Position numbers and translations under genes: made by a program. A stretch of DNA of 64,000 nt. It comes from Cliona cf. orientalis (lineage: Eukaryota; Porifera; Demospongiae; Clionaida; Clionaidae). Within the stretch, counting starts at the first letter, position 1; each line of letters starts with the position of its first letter. The notes below the pieces were generated by a model. That model was not told the origin of the DNA. It worked only from the letters and a program-made list of their open reading frames with translations, and ran no database searches. This document shows positions 1 to 10,730 of the stretch, in pieces. The DNA is taken from positions 1 through 64,000 of the forward strand of contig OZ005696.1 of the NCBI GenBank assembly GCA_963930775.1, given 5' to 3'.

Positions 1-1397
1 CCAAACCCAAACCCAAACCCAAACCCAAACCCAAACCCAAACCCAAACCCAAACCCAAACCCAAACCCAAACCCAAACCCAAACCCAAACCCAAACCCAA
101 ACCCAAACCCAAACCCAAACCCAAACCCAAACCCAAACCCAAACCCAAACCCAAACCCAAACCCAAACCCAAACCCAAACCCAAACCCAAACCCAAACCC
201 AAACCCAAACCCAAACCCAAACCCAAACCCAAACCCAAACCCAAACCCAAACCCAAACCCAAACCCAAACCCAAACCCAAACCCAAACCCAAACCCAAAC
301 CCAAACCCAAACCCAAACCCAAACCCAAACCCAAACCCAAACCCAAACCCAAACCCAAACCCAAACCCAAACCCAAACCCAAACCCAAACCCAAACCCAA
401 ACCCAAACCCAAACCCAAACCCAAACCCAAACCCAAACCCAAACCCAAACCCAAACCCAAACCCAAACCCAAACCCAAACCCAAACCCAAACCCAAACCC
501 AAACCCAAACCCAAACCCAAACCCAAACCCAAACCCAAACCCAAACCCAAACCCAAACCCAAACCCAAACCCAAACCCAAACCCAAACCCAAACCCAAAC
601 CCAAACCCAAACCCAAACCCAAACCCAAACCCAAACCCAAACCCAAACCCAAACCCAAACCCAAACCCAAACCCAAACCCAAACCCAAACCCAAACCCAA
701 ACCCAAACCCAAACCCAAACCCAAACCCAAACCCAAACCCAAACCCGAACCCGAACCCAAACCCAAACCCGAACCCGAACCCGAACCCGAACCCAAACCC
801 GAACCCGAACCCGAACCGAACCCAAACCCAAACCCGAACCCAAACCCAAACCGAACCCGAACCGAACCCAAACCCAAACCGAACCCGAACCCGAACCCGA
901 ACCCGAACCCAAACCCGAACCCAAACCCGAACCGAACCCAAACCCGAACCCAAACCCAAACCCAAACCCAAACCCGAACCCGAACCCGAACCCGAACCCA
1001 AACCCGAACCCGAACCCGAACCCGAACCCAAACCCAAACCGAACCCGAACCCGAACCCGAACCGAACCCGAACCCAAACCCAAACCCAAACCCGAACCCG
1101 AACCCAAACCCAAACCCAAACCCAAACCCAAACCCAAACCCAAACCCAAACCCGAACCCAAACCCAAACCCGAACCCAAACCCGAACCCGAACCCGAACC
1201 CGAACCCAAACCCGAACCCAAACCCGAACCCAAACCCAAACCCGAACCGAACCCGAACCGAACCCAAACCCAAACCGAACCCAAACCCAAACCCAAACCC
1301 GAACCCGAACCCGAACCCAAACCCAAACCCAAACCGAACCGAACCCAAACCCAAACCCAAACCCGAACCCGAACCGAACCCGAACCCGAACCCAAAC
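1..1397. repeat. Telomere-like hexamer tract (CCCAAA)n
   Basis: Bases 1-746 are an uninterrupted CCCAAA hexamer array (about 124 units). From 747 to about 1397 the array continues but is mixed with CCCGAA units and shortened CCGAA pentamers. The C-rich strand reads inward from the left end, which is how a left chromosome end would look (G-strand TTTGGG running toward the end). Homogeneous distal and degenerate proximal units are typical of telomere/subtelomere junctions. The canonical animal repeat is TTAGGG, so this would be a variant; an internal satellite at a contig break is the alternative. Confidence 0.85.
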
Positions 1398-1398
1398 C

Positions 1399-1625
1399 CG
1401 ACCCAATACTTATTGCTCGACCCAATACTTATTGCTCGACCCAATACTTATTGCTCGACCCAATACTTATTGCTCGACCCAATACTTATTGCTCGACCCA
1501 ATACTTATTGCTCGACCCAATACTTATTGCTCGACCCAATACTTATTGCTCGACCCAATACTTATTGCTCGACCCAATACTTATTGCTCGACCCAATACT
1601 TATTGCTCGACCCAATACTTATGCG
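1399..1625. repeat. 19-bp tandem minisatellite
   Basis: About 11.7 nearly identical copies of a 19-base unit, CCCAATACTTATTGCTCGA, directly abut the hexamer tract. The last unit degenerates into a variant containing ATGCGCAGAA. Because 19 is not a multiple of 3, the array is open in all three frames and makes spurious peptides with a 19-residue period. It is probably subtelomeric; no coding role is supported. Confidence 0.9.
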
Positions 1626-1659
1626 CAGAACCATACTTATGCGCCCCCCATGTTTTGGC

Positions 1660-1765
1660 CCCCCAAACCCCCCGTGCTGGGCTCGAACCTAGGACCACAG
1701 TTTCTATAGTCTCCACAGATTTGTAGGCGAGAGCATGACACTGACACTACGCTGAACAGTTACTT
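1660..1765 (-). repeat. tRNA-like SINE remnant
   Basis: On the minus strand a tRNA B-box (GGTTCGAGCCC, plus-strand 1679-1689) is preceded by a stretch resembling a degraded A-box/anticodon region (CTCGCCTACAAATC and onward) and followed by CAGCACGGGG. This arrangement is typical of tRNA-derived SINEs. No complete cloverleaf could be folded by eye, so a functional tRNA is unlikely. Confidence 0.4.
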
Positions 1766-3300
1766 TTGTCATGTCTATTAAGCTTGTTTGTGTCTATCTC
1801 ACTAGTCACACAAAAATATCCCCATATCCTCCCATATTAAACTAAGTCTTTGCGTGTTGAAGATCAACGCGGGGAAAATTTGATTATTAAGGGGCCTAGA
1901 TGAAGCGCAGCGCAGAAAAATCCATAAATTAAAAATATGCATGCATACAATATAATCTAGTAAATTTGAGTCAAAGTCATGTGCAAGAGAGGAGAACAGC
2001 AGTTCATCATAATCCATTGACGGGCCATGGTCAAGTGCATCACGCTACACCCTAGTTGTTCACACCACCAACATCCGACGGCTCCACATACCGTTAATGC
2101 AGGGGCAGCGATCCCAACAAGAGTGGAGGACAAAGCAGTTGACCAAGGCTCGTCTCAGGCTGGAGACACAAGAGGCTACACCAACAACCAGTAGATAGCA
2201 ACTCCCAAAAATCTCTGAATAAAAAATATATATACGTGATAAACTCAATGGATATATTTAACATTAGCATACACATAATAATATGAGCCTAATCCAGTGA
2301 AGGTGAGTTAGTACACACACAAACTCTAAAGCTGTGCTCCAAACACACATCACACACACACACACACACAAGCCAACACCATATGCACCAGAGTATAAGC
2401 ATACCAAGATTCAGTGGAAAGGCCTCAAGCTAGCACCATGCACCAGTAGAAGCACAACAAATCAGTGGACAAGTCTTAAGCCAGCACCATGCACCATATG
2501 TACCAGTAAATAGACAATAAAGTCATGCAAAAGAACTTGCCTCAATCTAACAATGTGCACCAGTAGAAATTCCAAACAATCCAGTCAGTAGGATCATTCC
2601 AATTAAAGAACACCAGCAATAGGTGGTAGAGATGAAGACACAGTACAGCCAAGATCCCAACAATGCAGTAGATCCTTCCAATTGAAGAGCGCTAGCAACA
2701 GTTGGCAGAGATGAAGACACAGTACAGCTGAGATAAAGGATGAAGACACAGTACAGCTGAGATGAAGGATGAACACACAGTACAGCCGAGATGAACGATG
2801 AAGACACAGTACAGCCGAGATGAACGATGAAGACACAGTACAGCCAAGATCCCAACAATGCAGTAGATCCTTCCAATTGAAGAGCGCTAGCAACAGTTGG
2901 CAGAGATGAAGACACAGTACAGCTGAGATGAAGGATGAACAGTTAGATTAGTTGAATGACAATGCTGGCTTTTGCTGCTCTTTAAATACTCCTCTCTCTG
3001 AATCATCCAGTCAAGGGCTAATTGTATGTTTTGACTGGCTGTAATTGGTTTCCACACCTTGAATTGTTCAAATCTATACAAAACTTAATTACTTGTTTGG
3101 ACTGGTTTGGACCTGGTTTGAGTCGCGAAGTAGTGGCGGCGCGCATGCGTATACCGAGCGCACAATCACATATTATACATACGCGATCATTACTTCTTCG
3201 AGCATCACCGATCGCGGACCACGCCGAGTCCAATACTGGCCAACATCATCCAATCTCGTTCCTATAATTCCAAACTCAAGTTTGTGAATCCTGAAGCGGT
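1766..3300. other. Gene-free subtelomeric stretch with repeats
   Basis: I found no supported gene. Bases about 2062-2170 are a reverse-strand copy of a dispersed repeat also present at about 44.8-45.0 and 52.3-52.5 kb (shared CCCCTGCATTAACGGTATGT). A short CA microsatellite lies near 2350. Bases 3114-3250 carry sequence (GTGGCGGCGCGCAT, then CAAACTCAAGTTTGTGAAT) that recurs near 3306-3360 and 4660-4745, so this is duplicated filler. Confidence 0.6.
2540..2940. repeat. Minisatellite with about 27-bp units and a longer duplication
   Basis: Repeated units of the form GATGAAGACACAGTACAGC(C/T)GA fill 2700-2850. A longer block (GATCCCAACAATGCAGTAGA and the following bases) occurs at both about 2654 and 2850. 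The reading frames here are long only because the repeat lacks stops on the minus strand; the predicted peptide is repetitive and not recognised. Confidence 0.7.
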
Positions 3301-3439
3301 GGTTTGAGTCGCGACTCAGTGGCGGCGCGCATACCGAGCGCACAATGGCACCGATCGCGGACCACGCCGACGGGATACCTCATGATTTTAACTGTATTTT
3401 TGCTAGTTTTGTGTCTAGAAGATAACATGATATGGACAA

Positions 3440-4200
3440 GAAAGTTGTATCATGAAGTAGACCAACCATTGACGTGGTCTGAACACATCTCGGGCATTTG
3501 CAACAAAGCTAAACAAATTCTTGGATTGATTTACAGACAATTTTATAACCACTCCTCTCCCTCGACGGTGAAGCAGCTTTACTTGAGCCTTGTTCGGCCC
3601 CACTTGGAGTACGCTTATCAGCTCTGGGATCCATACACCCAGAACGATGTCAACAAGCTCGAGTCAGTCCAGAAATTTGCCTTGAAACTCGTTTCTCATC
3701 GCTGGGATGCAGGCTATGAGGAGCTAACTAGGCTGGTAAATGTCCCCATGCTGAGCGAGAGGAGACTACACTTGAAGCTTGTGCAAGTTTATAAGATTCT
3801 TCATGGATTGTGTGACTTTCCCGATGATATTCTACAAATCCAATTGGCACATTCAAGCAAACTGGCCAGGGCACAAACTCTGCACTGTCCCTTTGCACGA
3901 ACTAACTATTATTATAATTCATTTGTCCCCAGTGGCATCAGAGCTTGGAACTCGCTAGAGGAGGACCTAGTACTTACCCCAAGTCTCCAGTCATTTAAGC
4001 TGGCTCTTAAAAGCAGCCCAACTTGACTTTTAAACTATTATGTTTAGCTATACCTGTTTTTATATATTCCTTTCTGTCACTGTATTTATGTACCAGGGTG
4101 CACACTCGATTAGCCTTAGTTTAGCATTTCGTAATATATACTTCTGGCTATTGTGTATCCTTTGCTATTATTAAGAAGCAAGAAATATTATAGACAAAAA
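3440..4200 (+). mobile_element. 5'-truncated non-LTR retrotransposon (LINE) with reverse-transcriptase C-terminus
   Basis: An open frame ending at 4026 matches the C-terminal part of LINE (CR1/L2-like) reverse transcriptases. It has the thumb-region pattern LTWSEHISGICNKAKQ, then LYLSLVRPHLEYAYQLWDP, then a QKFALKLV segment, and ends with a SGIRAWNSLE-type tail before the stop. The catalytic YxDD portion and endonuclease are missing, so the copy is 5'-truncated and non-autonomous. Bases 4030-4200 look like its A/T-rich 3' UTR. The upstream start codon at 3304 belongs to unrelated repeat sequence. Confidence 0.85.
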
Positions 4201-5178
4201 AACCATTTCTCTAACCGCAAACTAATTTATAACCACGCCCAACTATTAGTTGCCTCCTGGTGACGTCATGAGTAATGGCTCTTCTGAAGACTAAATCGCC
4301 AAAGGCGGCGAAGATCAGCCTGGACGACTGTTTCTCCAGGCCTTATATAATACTCATATGCCTAACTAATAAATATCACGGGGGCAAGTCGATCTGTCAT
4401 ACTACTAAGCTAGAATACCACGACGTGTTATAAATGTACCGATCATGGAGGGGTATTTACCTGAATATCTCCCGTCCCGTTGAACAGCTCTTCTTGCCCC
4501 CGGGCAGTATGGCTTAAAATCGACGTTATTCGCTTTGTGCAACGGAGATATCTTCGTAGCTAAGCGTCTTCATCGCCGCCTCAGCGACCTACTCTATGGC
4601 CATGATCGTGATCATGTGACTAAATGTAGTGCTATGTATATCGCGCACGTGATCCAACTACTGGCCAACATCATCCGTTCCTGTTCCCATAAGTCCAAAC
4701 TCAAGTTTGTGAATATTAAAGCGGACTCGGACTCAAATTACATTGCGGAGCGCACGATCCAATACGCGATTACTAGCGTGATTATTGCATGCGCACGCAC
4801 ACAATTGAAATTACTAAAAGTCATTGAAATAGCATACAATAATAATAATATTATTATTAGCAGTACAAACATTGAATAAAATATGAAGACCAAATATGAA
4901 TAATGAATGAAGAAGTGAGAAATCACAAGATATGAAAAAGATAACAACTATAACAATGAATAAAAAGATGAGTGTGGTCACTACACTACAACTACGTCTC
5001 ACCTATATATCGCTCCTTGTGCAGATTCTTGCCTGGAACAACCCTGCATACCATACTAGAGCAAAATATTAAAATACACAACAGCCACTGCTGCTGTGCA
5101 CACACTCTCCACACTCCTCTACCGTATGCACGCATGCACTTATCAAGCTACATTCATGTGCATACACATGCACTAATC

Positions 5179-5222
5179 AAGGGTGTACTGAACCAGGGGC
5201 AGAGCCCCCAACGTACACCCTT
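5179..5222. repeat. Two-tier hairpin element, copy 1
   Basis: Outer inverted arms AAGGGTGTAC / GTACACCCTT (10 bp, perfect) enclose an inner perfect stem GGGGC-AGA-GCCCC. The element is identical to the copy at 5463-5506. Function is unknown; it could be a foldback element core or a structured RNA. Confidence 0.8.
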
Positions 5223-5462
5223 GCTACAAGCTCACCTACTACACACATGCATACACACAATCAACATTACCACTGCAATGGTTTTCCTCAGGCCCCCGCC
5301 GGTCAGCCATCAGTCAGTCATCACAACCTCCCAGCTCCTGGAACAATCTGCATGCCATACTACAGCAAAATATTGAAGAATGCACACTCACACACACGCA
5401 CACACAACAGCCACTGTGCACGCACACACTTCACACTCTACACTCACATGCACACACTAATC

Positions 5463-5506
5463 AAGGGTGTACTGAACCAGGGGCAGAGCCCCCAACGTAC
5501 ACCCTT
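5463..5506. repeat. Two-tier hairpin element, copy 2
   Basis: Same 44 nt as 5179-5222, with both stems intact. The flanks (CACTAATC before, TTGCTACA.GCTCACCTAC after) are also shared, so the duplicated block is longer than the hairpin itself. Confidence 0.8.
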
Positions 5507-6389
5507 GCTACATGCTCACCTACCACACACACACACACACACACAAACCAACGGTCCTCGTCCGTCACAGCCTCCCTAGCTCCAGATCCTAGAGTCCACC
5601 AATCAGCACTGTAAGAGAAGAAAACAAAAAAAACAACGTATATATGTCGTGTAAAAAAAATCAAGCACTGCTGTACACTATATAGGCTCAGCGTTCGCAC
5701 ATGCACACACACTCATGCACAGCACCATTTCCATTGTGTATTCACGGAAGCGCACACAGATCCCCACTTCACGTCCAGCACTGCAGATCCTACATAAAAA
5801 CAGAATAACCACTTTAAACACAGAATCTAGGCAGCTATAGCTACACTTCTAAGATGTGTATATGCTACAAAAATTAGAAAATAAAAAGAGGGTGACATTA
5901 CAAATCAATAAGAAAAATGAAAATTCTTCTCTTCTTAGTTCTTGCTACTCTCTCCAGCTCGCTTTCTCTGCCCTGTGACACAAGTGAAGATATTCCAAGA
6001 ACTATCCTCTCTCTTGCCTCCAAGTTAAGAGTAGGAAGATATGGAGGAGTATTGCTACCTACACTTGGTTGAAATAGCATTCTGATTTGTTCCCATAGGA
6101 CTTCATCACATTTCAGTCAGTGGATACATGTACATCAGTCACGAGCATCTGTATATAGATGTGTGCGTGACCATAATATTATGGCCTACATGAATTAAGC
6201 ACTGAGTACGAATTGCTGATAGGCATGCAACATCACATAATTATTATCATCATACTGTTTGAATGTAGCTATGGCTATGTAGCTGGCATAATATGCTAGT
6301 TCATGTAGCTTAATACAACTTCTCCCCTTATGATGATAAAATTAACGTGAGGGTTCATCCCCACAGTATCCTAATAAATTTTGAAGGTG

Positions 6390-6841
6390 CTGTACTTGCT
6401 CTAATTATCTGAATACCCAAAAATAATTACTAATATTGTCGTTCAGTAAATTCAGCTAATGGCTTGTTAGAGTGTAAAAAATGGAGAAAGCACTAGCGAT
6501 AATGAAACAGCAGTCGATGTCCAATAATAGTTTGTCTTCAGCCCAGTCTAGTGTTGCCGCTGTGCTATGAGGCTGAGTGATCGCAAAATGCATGATCGCC
6601 GTCACTCTAAGTCCATGTTATCTTTCTGTTCGTAGATGCTGTCCAAAATGTGGTAGCCATACTCTATCTGCAATAAACGTAAGAGTTGTCTCGAGCTCCA
6701 ATCATGCTGTGTACCGCGTGGTCATTCAGTTGATTAGAACGGGTGAGAAAACTTGAAAGTTTGGATGTTCAATGAATTACAAAGGAAATTAAACGTATTA
6801 TTCAGGCTATTAGAATGTTCAAATAATTAAAGCGAGTATGG
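6390..6841. mobile_element. TA-type MITE, diverged copy
   Basis: Starts CTGTACTTGCTCTAATTAT and ends as the near-reverse complement (AATAATTAAAGCGAGTATGG). It is followed by TA; the left flank is TG, probably a mutated TA. The interior is homologous to the element at 10239-10730 (shared CAGCAGTCGATGTCCAA, ATGCTGTCCAA.ATGTGGTAGCCA). No transposase is encoded. TIR plus TA target site points to Tc1/mariner-type mobilisation. Confidence 0.75.
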
Positions 6842-8523
6842 TAATTTATAAGACTCAACCAAAACAGCATAATCCTACAATAATTGTTCTACTGCATGCA
6901 TACATAAGGACACATCCACCCTTTTTGATACTCAATGTATAAAATATAATATGATACAATTGACTGTCTTTATTACCCTCATCCCAAGGATTTTCAATGT
7001 TACCCATAGACTCAAACACTGGGAGATAAAATTAATGTCAGATGCATCCTTTGCTAGCTACTATCTATGAAGCTTTCAGACACTAGTCTGTAAAGTATAT
7101 ATCACCAATAAGATTTTCTAACAGAAAGATGAGAAACTGTGGAGTTCAGTAGTCTACAAAAGCATGGTTTGTCACCACTGCAGTATTATTATGTACAATT
7201 GTTTAAGGTACATGGGTTCAGTTTGACCTTCGATGTTTCGCTCTGGAGTGGTAGTGTATAGTATGCTACTACTCTTGAAGGCACATATGATAATATCAAA
7301 ACAGCCGATTTTCAGCATTCAAGCAGCCCGCATTAATCAATGGCATTATGTGACACTTCTCGTGTGATCCAAGGTCCTCCCATTTTTGTGTGTAACAATG
7401 AAAAGGTGACAGGGTCTGGGGAAGAGGCTAGCCACAGTCACTTTTAGCTATTACTTAATAATCACCCTCACCTTCCCGTAGGTGTATCATCGTCTGGTCA
7501 CAGCATCTACATCACCAATTGCATTTAAAATTGACCTGCAAACAGTATGCATGACATTAGAATGAACAAAAACTCAAAAGAAATACTCAAATGCTTCTCT
7601 AATGATAGGGTACATTTAGCTACGTACAGGGCCAGGCACTTTGATAAATATACCCCCCCCCCCCCCCCCCCCCAGGCGTCTCTAATGATGGTAGAGCGTT
7701 TGGCATCTAGCTACACTAAGATCATAATATAAACGCTAACTTGATGTTCGTGGCAGGGCTCTTTGCGCGTGATTGCGGATGTATCTACCGCCCCATGTGA
7801 CTTACATTATAAGTTTCAAACTCTTCGTTCCATAACATTAGGTGTAGGTCGATCACTCTGCTGTTATTATTGTTCTAGTAGTACCACCAGCTACACGTCC
7901 ATCTCTTAGGCCCTGGACAATTTACATCGAATTTCTTCGCGAGCGCACGCAGATCATTGCTATACATGCGCGCATACGCTAATTATTATTGTCAACGCGC
8001 AATGCCTACGAGCGCTATTAAAATTATTTGCGCATCAGAGTCAAGTGCTTTGCGTATATACTAGAGCCTCATTCCCAGTCCACGGCCACCCGAACCCAGT
8101 TTTGCACCTGTACTCGCGTATCGGATTCCAGTTACATGTATGGATTGGTGACCTGCAATTGTCCTCCATCCCAGTCCCAGCACGCACCCGCATAGTAATT
8201 ATTATAATTAGCGCATGCGCGGGCGAGCCACTCGTCTACAGAATTCCCCACGCCCCACCTGTGCCTGGCCGCGATGCTATTCTAGACTGAGAAAGAGAAA
8301 GCGGGGAGGCTTACCGTGTTTTCACTCTTGCCGATTAATCCCACAAATTGTTGATCATGAGCTGGAGGCGAAAGGAATTAAGGAGGTACGTACGTAGCCA
8401 GCAACTTTGAAGTATTTATGTGTACAGACTACATAGTATGCGCATGGTTTCGCTGATGAATATTCGATGCTGTACGACTTACATGATAATAATTCAGTGT
8501 GATCTTTTAAAATTCATCTACAG

Positions 8524-8674
8524 CTCCGTATTTACTTGATCTTCCTATGCCTGTATTCACCAGTCTGTGTGTGTCTCTGGACAGTGGTGCTGTTCACAAT
8601 TGGAAGGCACTGGTCACCATCTCCACGATTACACCATGACAGACGTGCGCCAGCTCGGCGTTGTTGAGCAGAGG
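8524..8674 (+). pseudogene. Death-domain exon copy 1 (IRAK-like), frameshifted
   Basis: An exon-like block with a TACAG acceptor and a GTAAGC donor. In the frame used by copy 2 it reads LDLPMPVFTSLCVSLDSG then HNWKAL, resembling the start of IRAK/Pelle death domains. Relative to copy 2 it has eight extra bases (GCACTGGT at about 8608), after which the frame hits a stop; the rest of the domain (DYTMTDVRQL) continues in another frame. A short open start (ATG at 8357, reading MSWRRKEL) lies upstream with GTACGT donors. Confidence 0.55.
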
Positions 8675-9825
8675 GTAAGCTTTGTCGTTAGTTTTGATTG
8701 TCTAGTTCTGCATGGTGCTACTTACTACATACGTGTACAACTATGCTGATTGTTGAAGCCGGTGTGTACACAAGTGTGCTAATCTCTATAAACGCTAGCC
8801 ATCCTGAGACTGCCGTCCAGGCCTTAGAAAATTTCCCGGGGAGGGGGGGGGGGGCAAGACTCTATTGCGATGGTGTAGATCTACCCCCTTTCGCTGATAA
8901 AACTAGAGCTCTCTAGAGCCCAAAACCCTCGGTGCGTTTATGGCACTTGTCTCACAATTAGGCAAGAATACAATATTAGGCGATGCATGCAAACTTCATT
9001 GAATTCCTAGGTTAATACGAGTAGTTGCACATGCATTAGTCCTCCTATTTTGACGAATGAGGGGTGTGGCAGCAATGCTCTGTCCTTCAGCTGGTGCTAC
9101 AGAAATGATAGTTTCAGGATGCTCTATGGACATCATGCTGGCTGTTGGATCTCCAGTAATTTGTATGGTGTGCTAGTCACCTTGCTCAATGGTTGCACTA
9201 GTGCAGACAGTACTGTTAATAGCCATGCTCATCTAGTAGACAACCAAGTAAGTAGAGGACGCATTGTCACCAGAAAGGTCTCTGAAAACTGCGAGCTTGA
9301 CAATGACACCCACTTCGCTGGGCGAGCCATAGATGCTAAAAGTATAGAGCGAGCGTAGCCTCATACCAAGGGCCTGGGTACGAGGCTAGAGCGAGCGTAG
9401 CTATATAGCTAGCTATACGTCCCCAGACCCCGCCCTCGTAACCCTCGCGCATGCGTATAAGGGGCCTATGCCGTATATAGCGCGAGACACACAACGTTCT
9501 ATTTATACGTAAAGTCATAGCAGAGCGATGGGCCGGGAGAAGTCAAGAAGCTTAGAATCAGCAAATGACGCCAAAACTGATGAACAAAGCGTTTTCGGAG
9601 AAATCCACACAAATCATGCCTTTGGAATGCCATAAGGAACCTTATAATCCTGCACTTTGTACTCGCAAACGAGGTATGTAGCAGTTAGCTTGGTAACAGA
9701 CAGACAGACACACACACACACACACAGAACGACTACTGTAACCCTTCGGCGCATGCGCCGAGGGTTAATTATATTCGATGCTGTACGACTTTCATGATAA
9801 TTATTCGTTTAAATTTCATCTACAG
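8675..9825. other. Interval between duplicated death-domain exons
   Basis: I found no recognisable gene. It holds a poly-G tract near 8842-8855, a 103-codon open frame (9050-9358) with no family signature, and a CA microsatellite near 9710. Sequence just before each death-domain exon is shared (ATTCGATGCTGTACGACTT at about 8463 and 9775), so the duplication includes upstream intron. Confidence 0.5.
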
Positions 9826-9968
9826 CTCCGTATTTACTTGATCTTCCTATGCCTGTATTCACCAGTTTGTGTGTGTCTCTGGACAGTGGTACTATTCACA
9901 ATTGGAAGCACCATCTCCATGATTATACCATGACAGATGTGCTCCAGCTCAGCATTATTGAGCAGAGG
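9826..9968 (+). pseudogene. Death-domain exon copy 2 (IRAK-like), frame intact
   Basis: Bounded by a TACAG acceptor and a GTAAGC donor; 143 nt, open through its whole length in one frame. The translation contains LDLPMPVFTSLCVSLDSG, HNWKHHLHDY and TDVLQLSIIEQR. This fits helices 1-3 of the N-terminal death domain of IRAK-family kinases, which link Toll/IL-1 receptor signalling through MyD88. It probably belonged to the same gene as the kinase exons at 12571-13330. Family assignment is by eye and moderate. Confidence 0.5.
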
Positions 9969-10238
9969 GTAAGCTTTGTCCTTAATTTAGATCGTCTAGT
10001 TCTGCATGGTGCTGCTATCTACAGCATTGATATATTATAGTTGGAAGAAAAAATTATTAAGAATATACATTGGTGTCTGGACGTTTGGTGTAAATGCCCG
10101 GTCAAATTTCATTTTGATCAGACATTTTGACTGGCCATACAAAAAATTTATCATAAGGTCTGCAGTATGTACATGTACTTGCGATTTTAGTAAGGTACTG
10201 CTACCACTAATTATTTCAGAAGATTTTATGATGATATA

Positions 10239-10730
10239 CCGTACTCGCTCTAATTATCCAAACGGCCAAAAATTATTAATATTGCTGTTCGGTGTTAAAT
10301 AGAAAGTAAATAAATTCGGGCAATGGTTTGTTCCAGTGTAAATAGAACGGATCCGGTGCAAATGGAGAAAGCACTATTATAGCGACGAAGAAACAGCAGT
10401 CGATGTCCAACTCAGTATAGGTTTATCGTTGTCAGCTCTAGAGTTCTCAGTATCGCTGTGCTCTCAGGAGCGATCACAAATGATCGCCGTCTGTGTCTGT
10501 GTTACCTTTCTGCTCTTATATGCTGTCCAAGATGTGGTAGCCACACTCTTCGATGAACGTGGAAGAGTTGTCTTGAGCTCCTGCCATGCCGTACCATGTG
10601 GCCGTTCGGTTGATTTAGAGCGGATGAGAAAACTTGAAATTCAGGATGCTCGACGAATTAGGAAGGAAATAAATTACTTAAACTTGCCGTTCGGGCTATT
10701 AGAATGTTCGAATAATTAGAGCGAGTACAG
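10239..10730. mobile_element. TA-type MITE, well-preserved copy
   Basis: Terminal inverted repeats of about 19 bp (left CCGTACTCGCTCTAATTAT, right the complement beginning CTGTACTCGC) are flanked on both sides by TA (10237-10238, 10731-10732). It is 492 bp long and homologous to 6390-6841. A 96-codon open frame inside has no transposase similarity. Confidence 0.85.

Larger units (their letters stand above)
4201..8350. other. Gene-poor interval with hairpin duplicates, MITE and microsatellites
   Basis: I found no convincing coding sequence. Recognisable contents are a 44-nt hairpin present twice (5179-5222, 5463-5506) inside a roughly 290-bp duplicated block rich in CACA repeats, a MITE (6390-6841), and a poly-C tract near 7652-7672. 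A 114-codon open frame at 4535-4879 shares sequence with the repeat at 3230-3310 and is probably not a gene. Confidence 0.6.

Noticed and set aside
1413-1726. Three overlapping open frames of 86-98 codons
   Set aside because: They are the same 19-bp minisatellite read in three frames; the peptides are pure repeats.
2547-2915. 122-codon minus-strand frame
   Set aside because: Lies wholly within a minisatellite; its peptide repeats with the DNA period and has no codon-like divergence.
4535-4879. 114-codon open frame
   Set aside because: Part of the sequence is duplicated at 3230-3310 where the frame is not kept, and the product has no family features.
7652-7672. Runs of C or G scattered through the window as regulatory G-quadruplex signals
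   Set aside because: Many single homopolymer runs (for example near 7652, 12780, 17492, 20437, 46425, 51484) sit in unrelated places; they look like slippage tracts and are error-prone in assemblies.
9050-9358. 103-codon open frame between death-domain exon copies
   Set aside because: No recognisable domain and no splice or promoter context.
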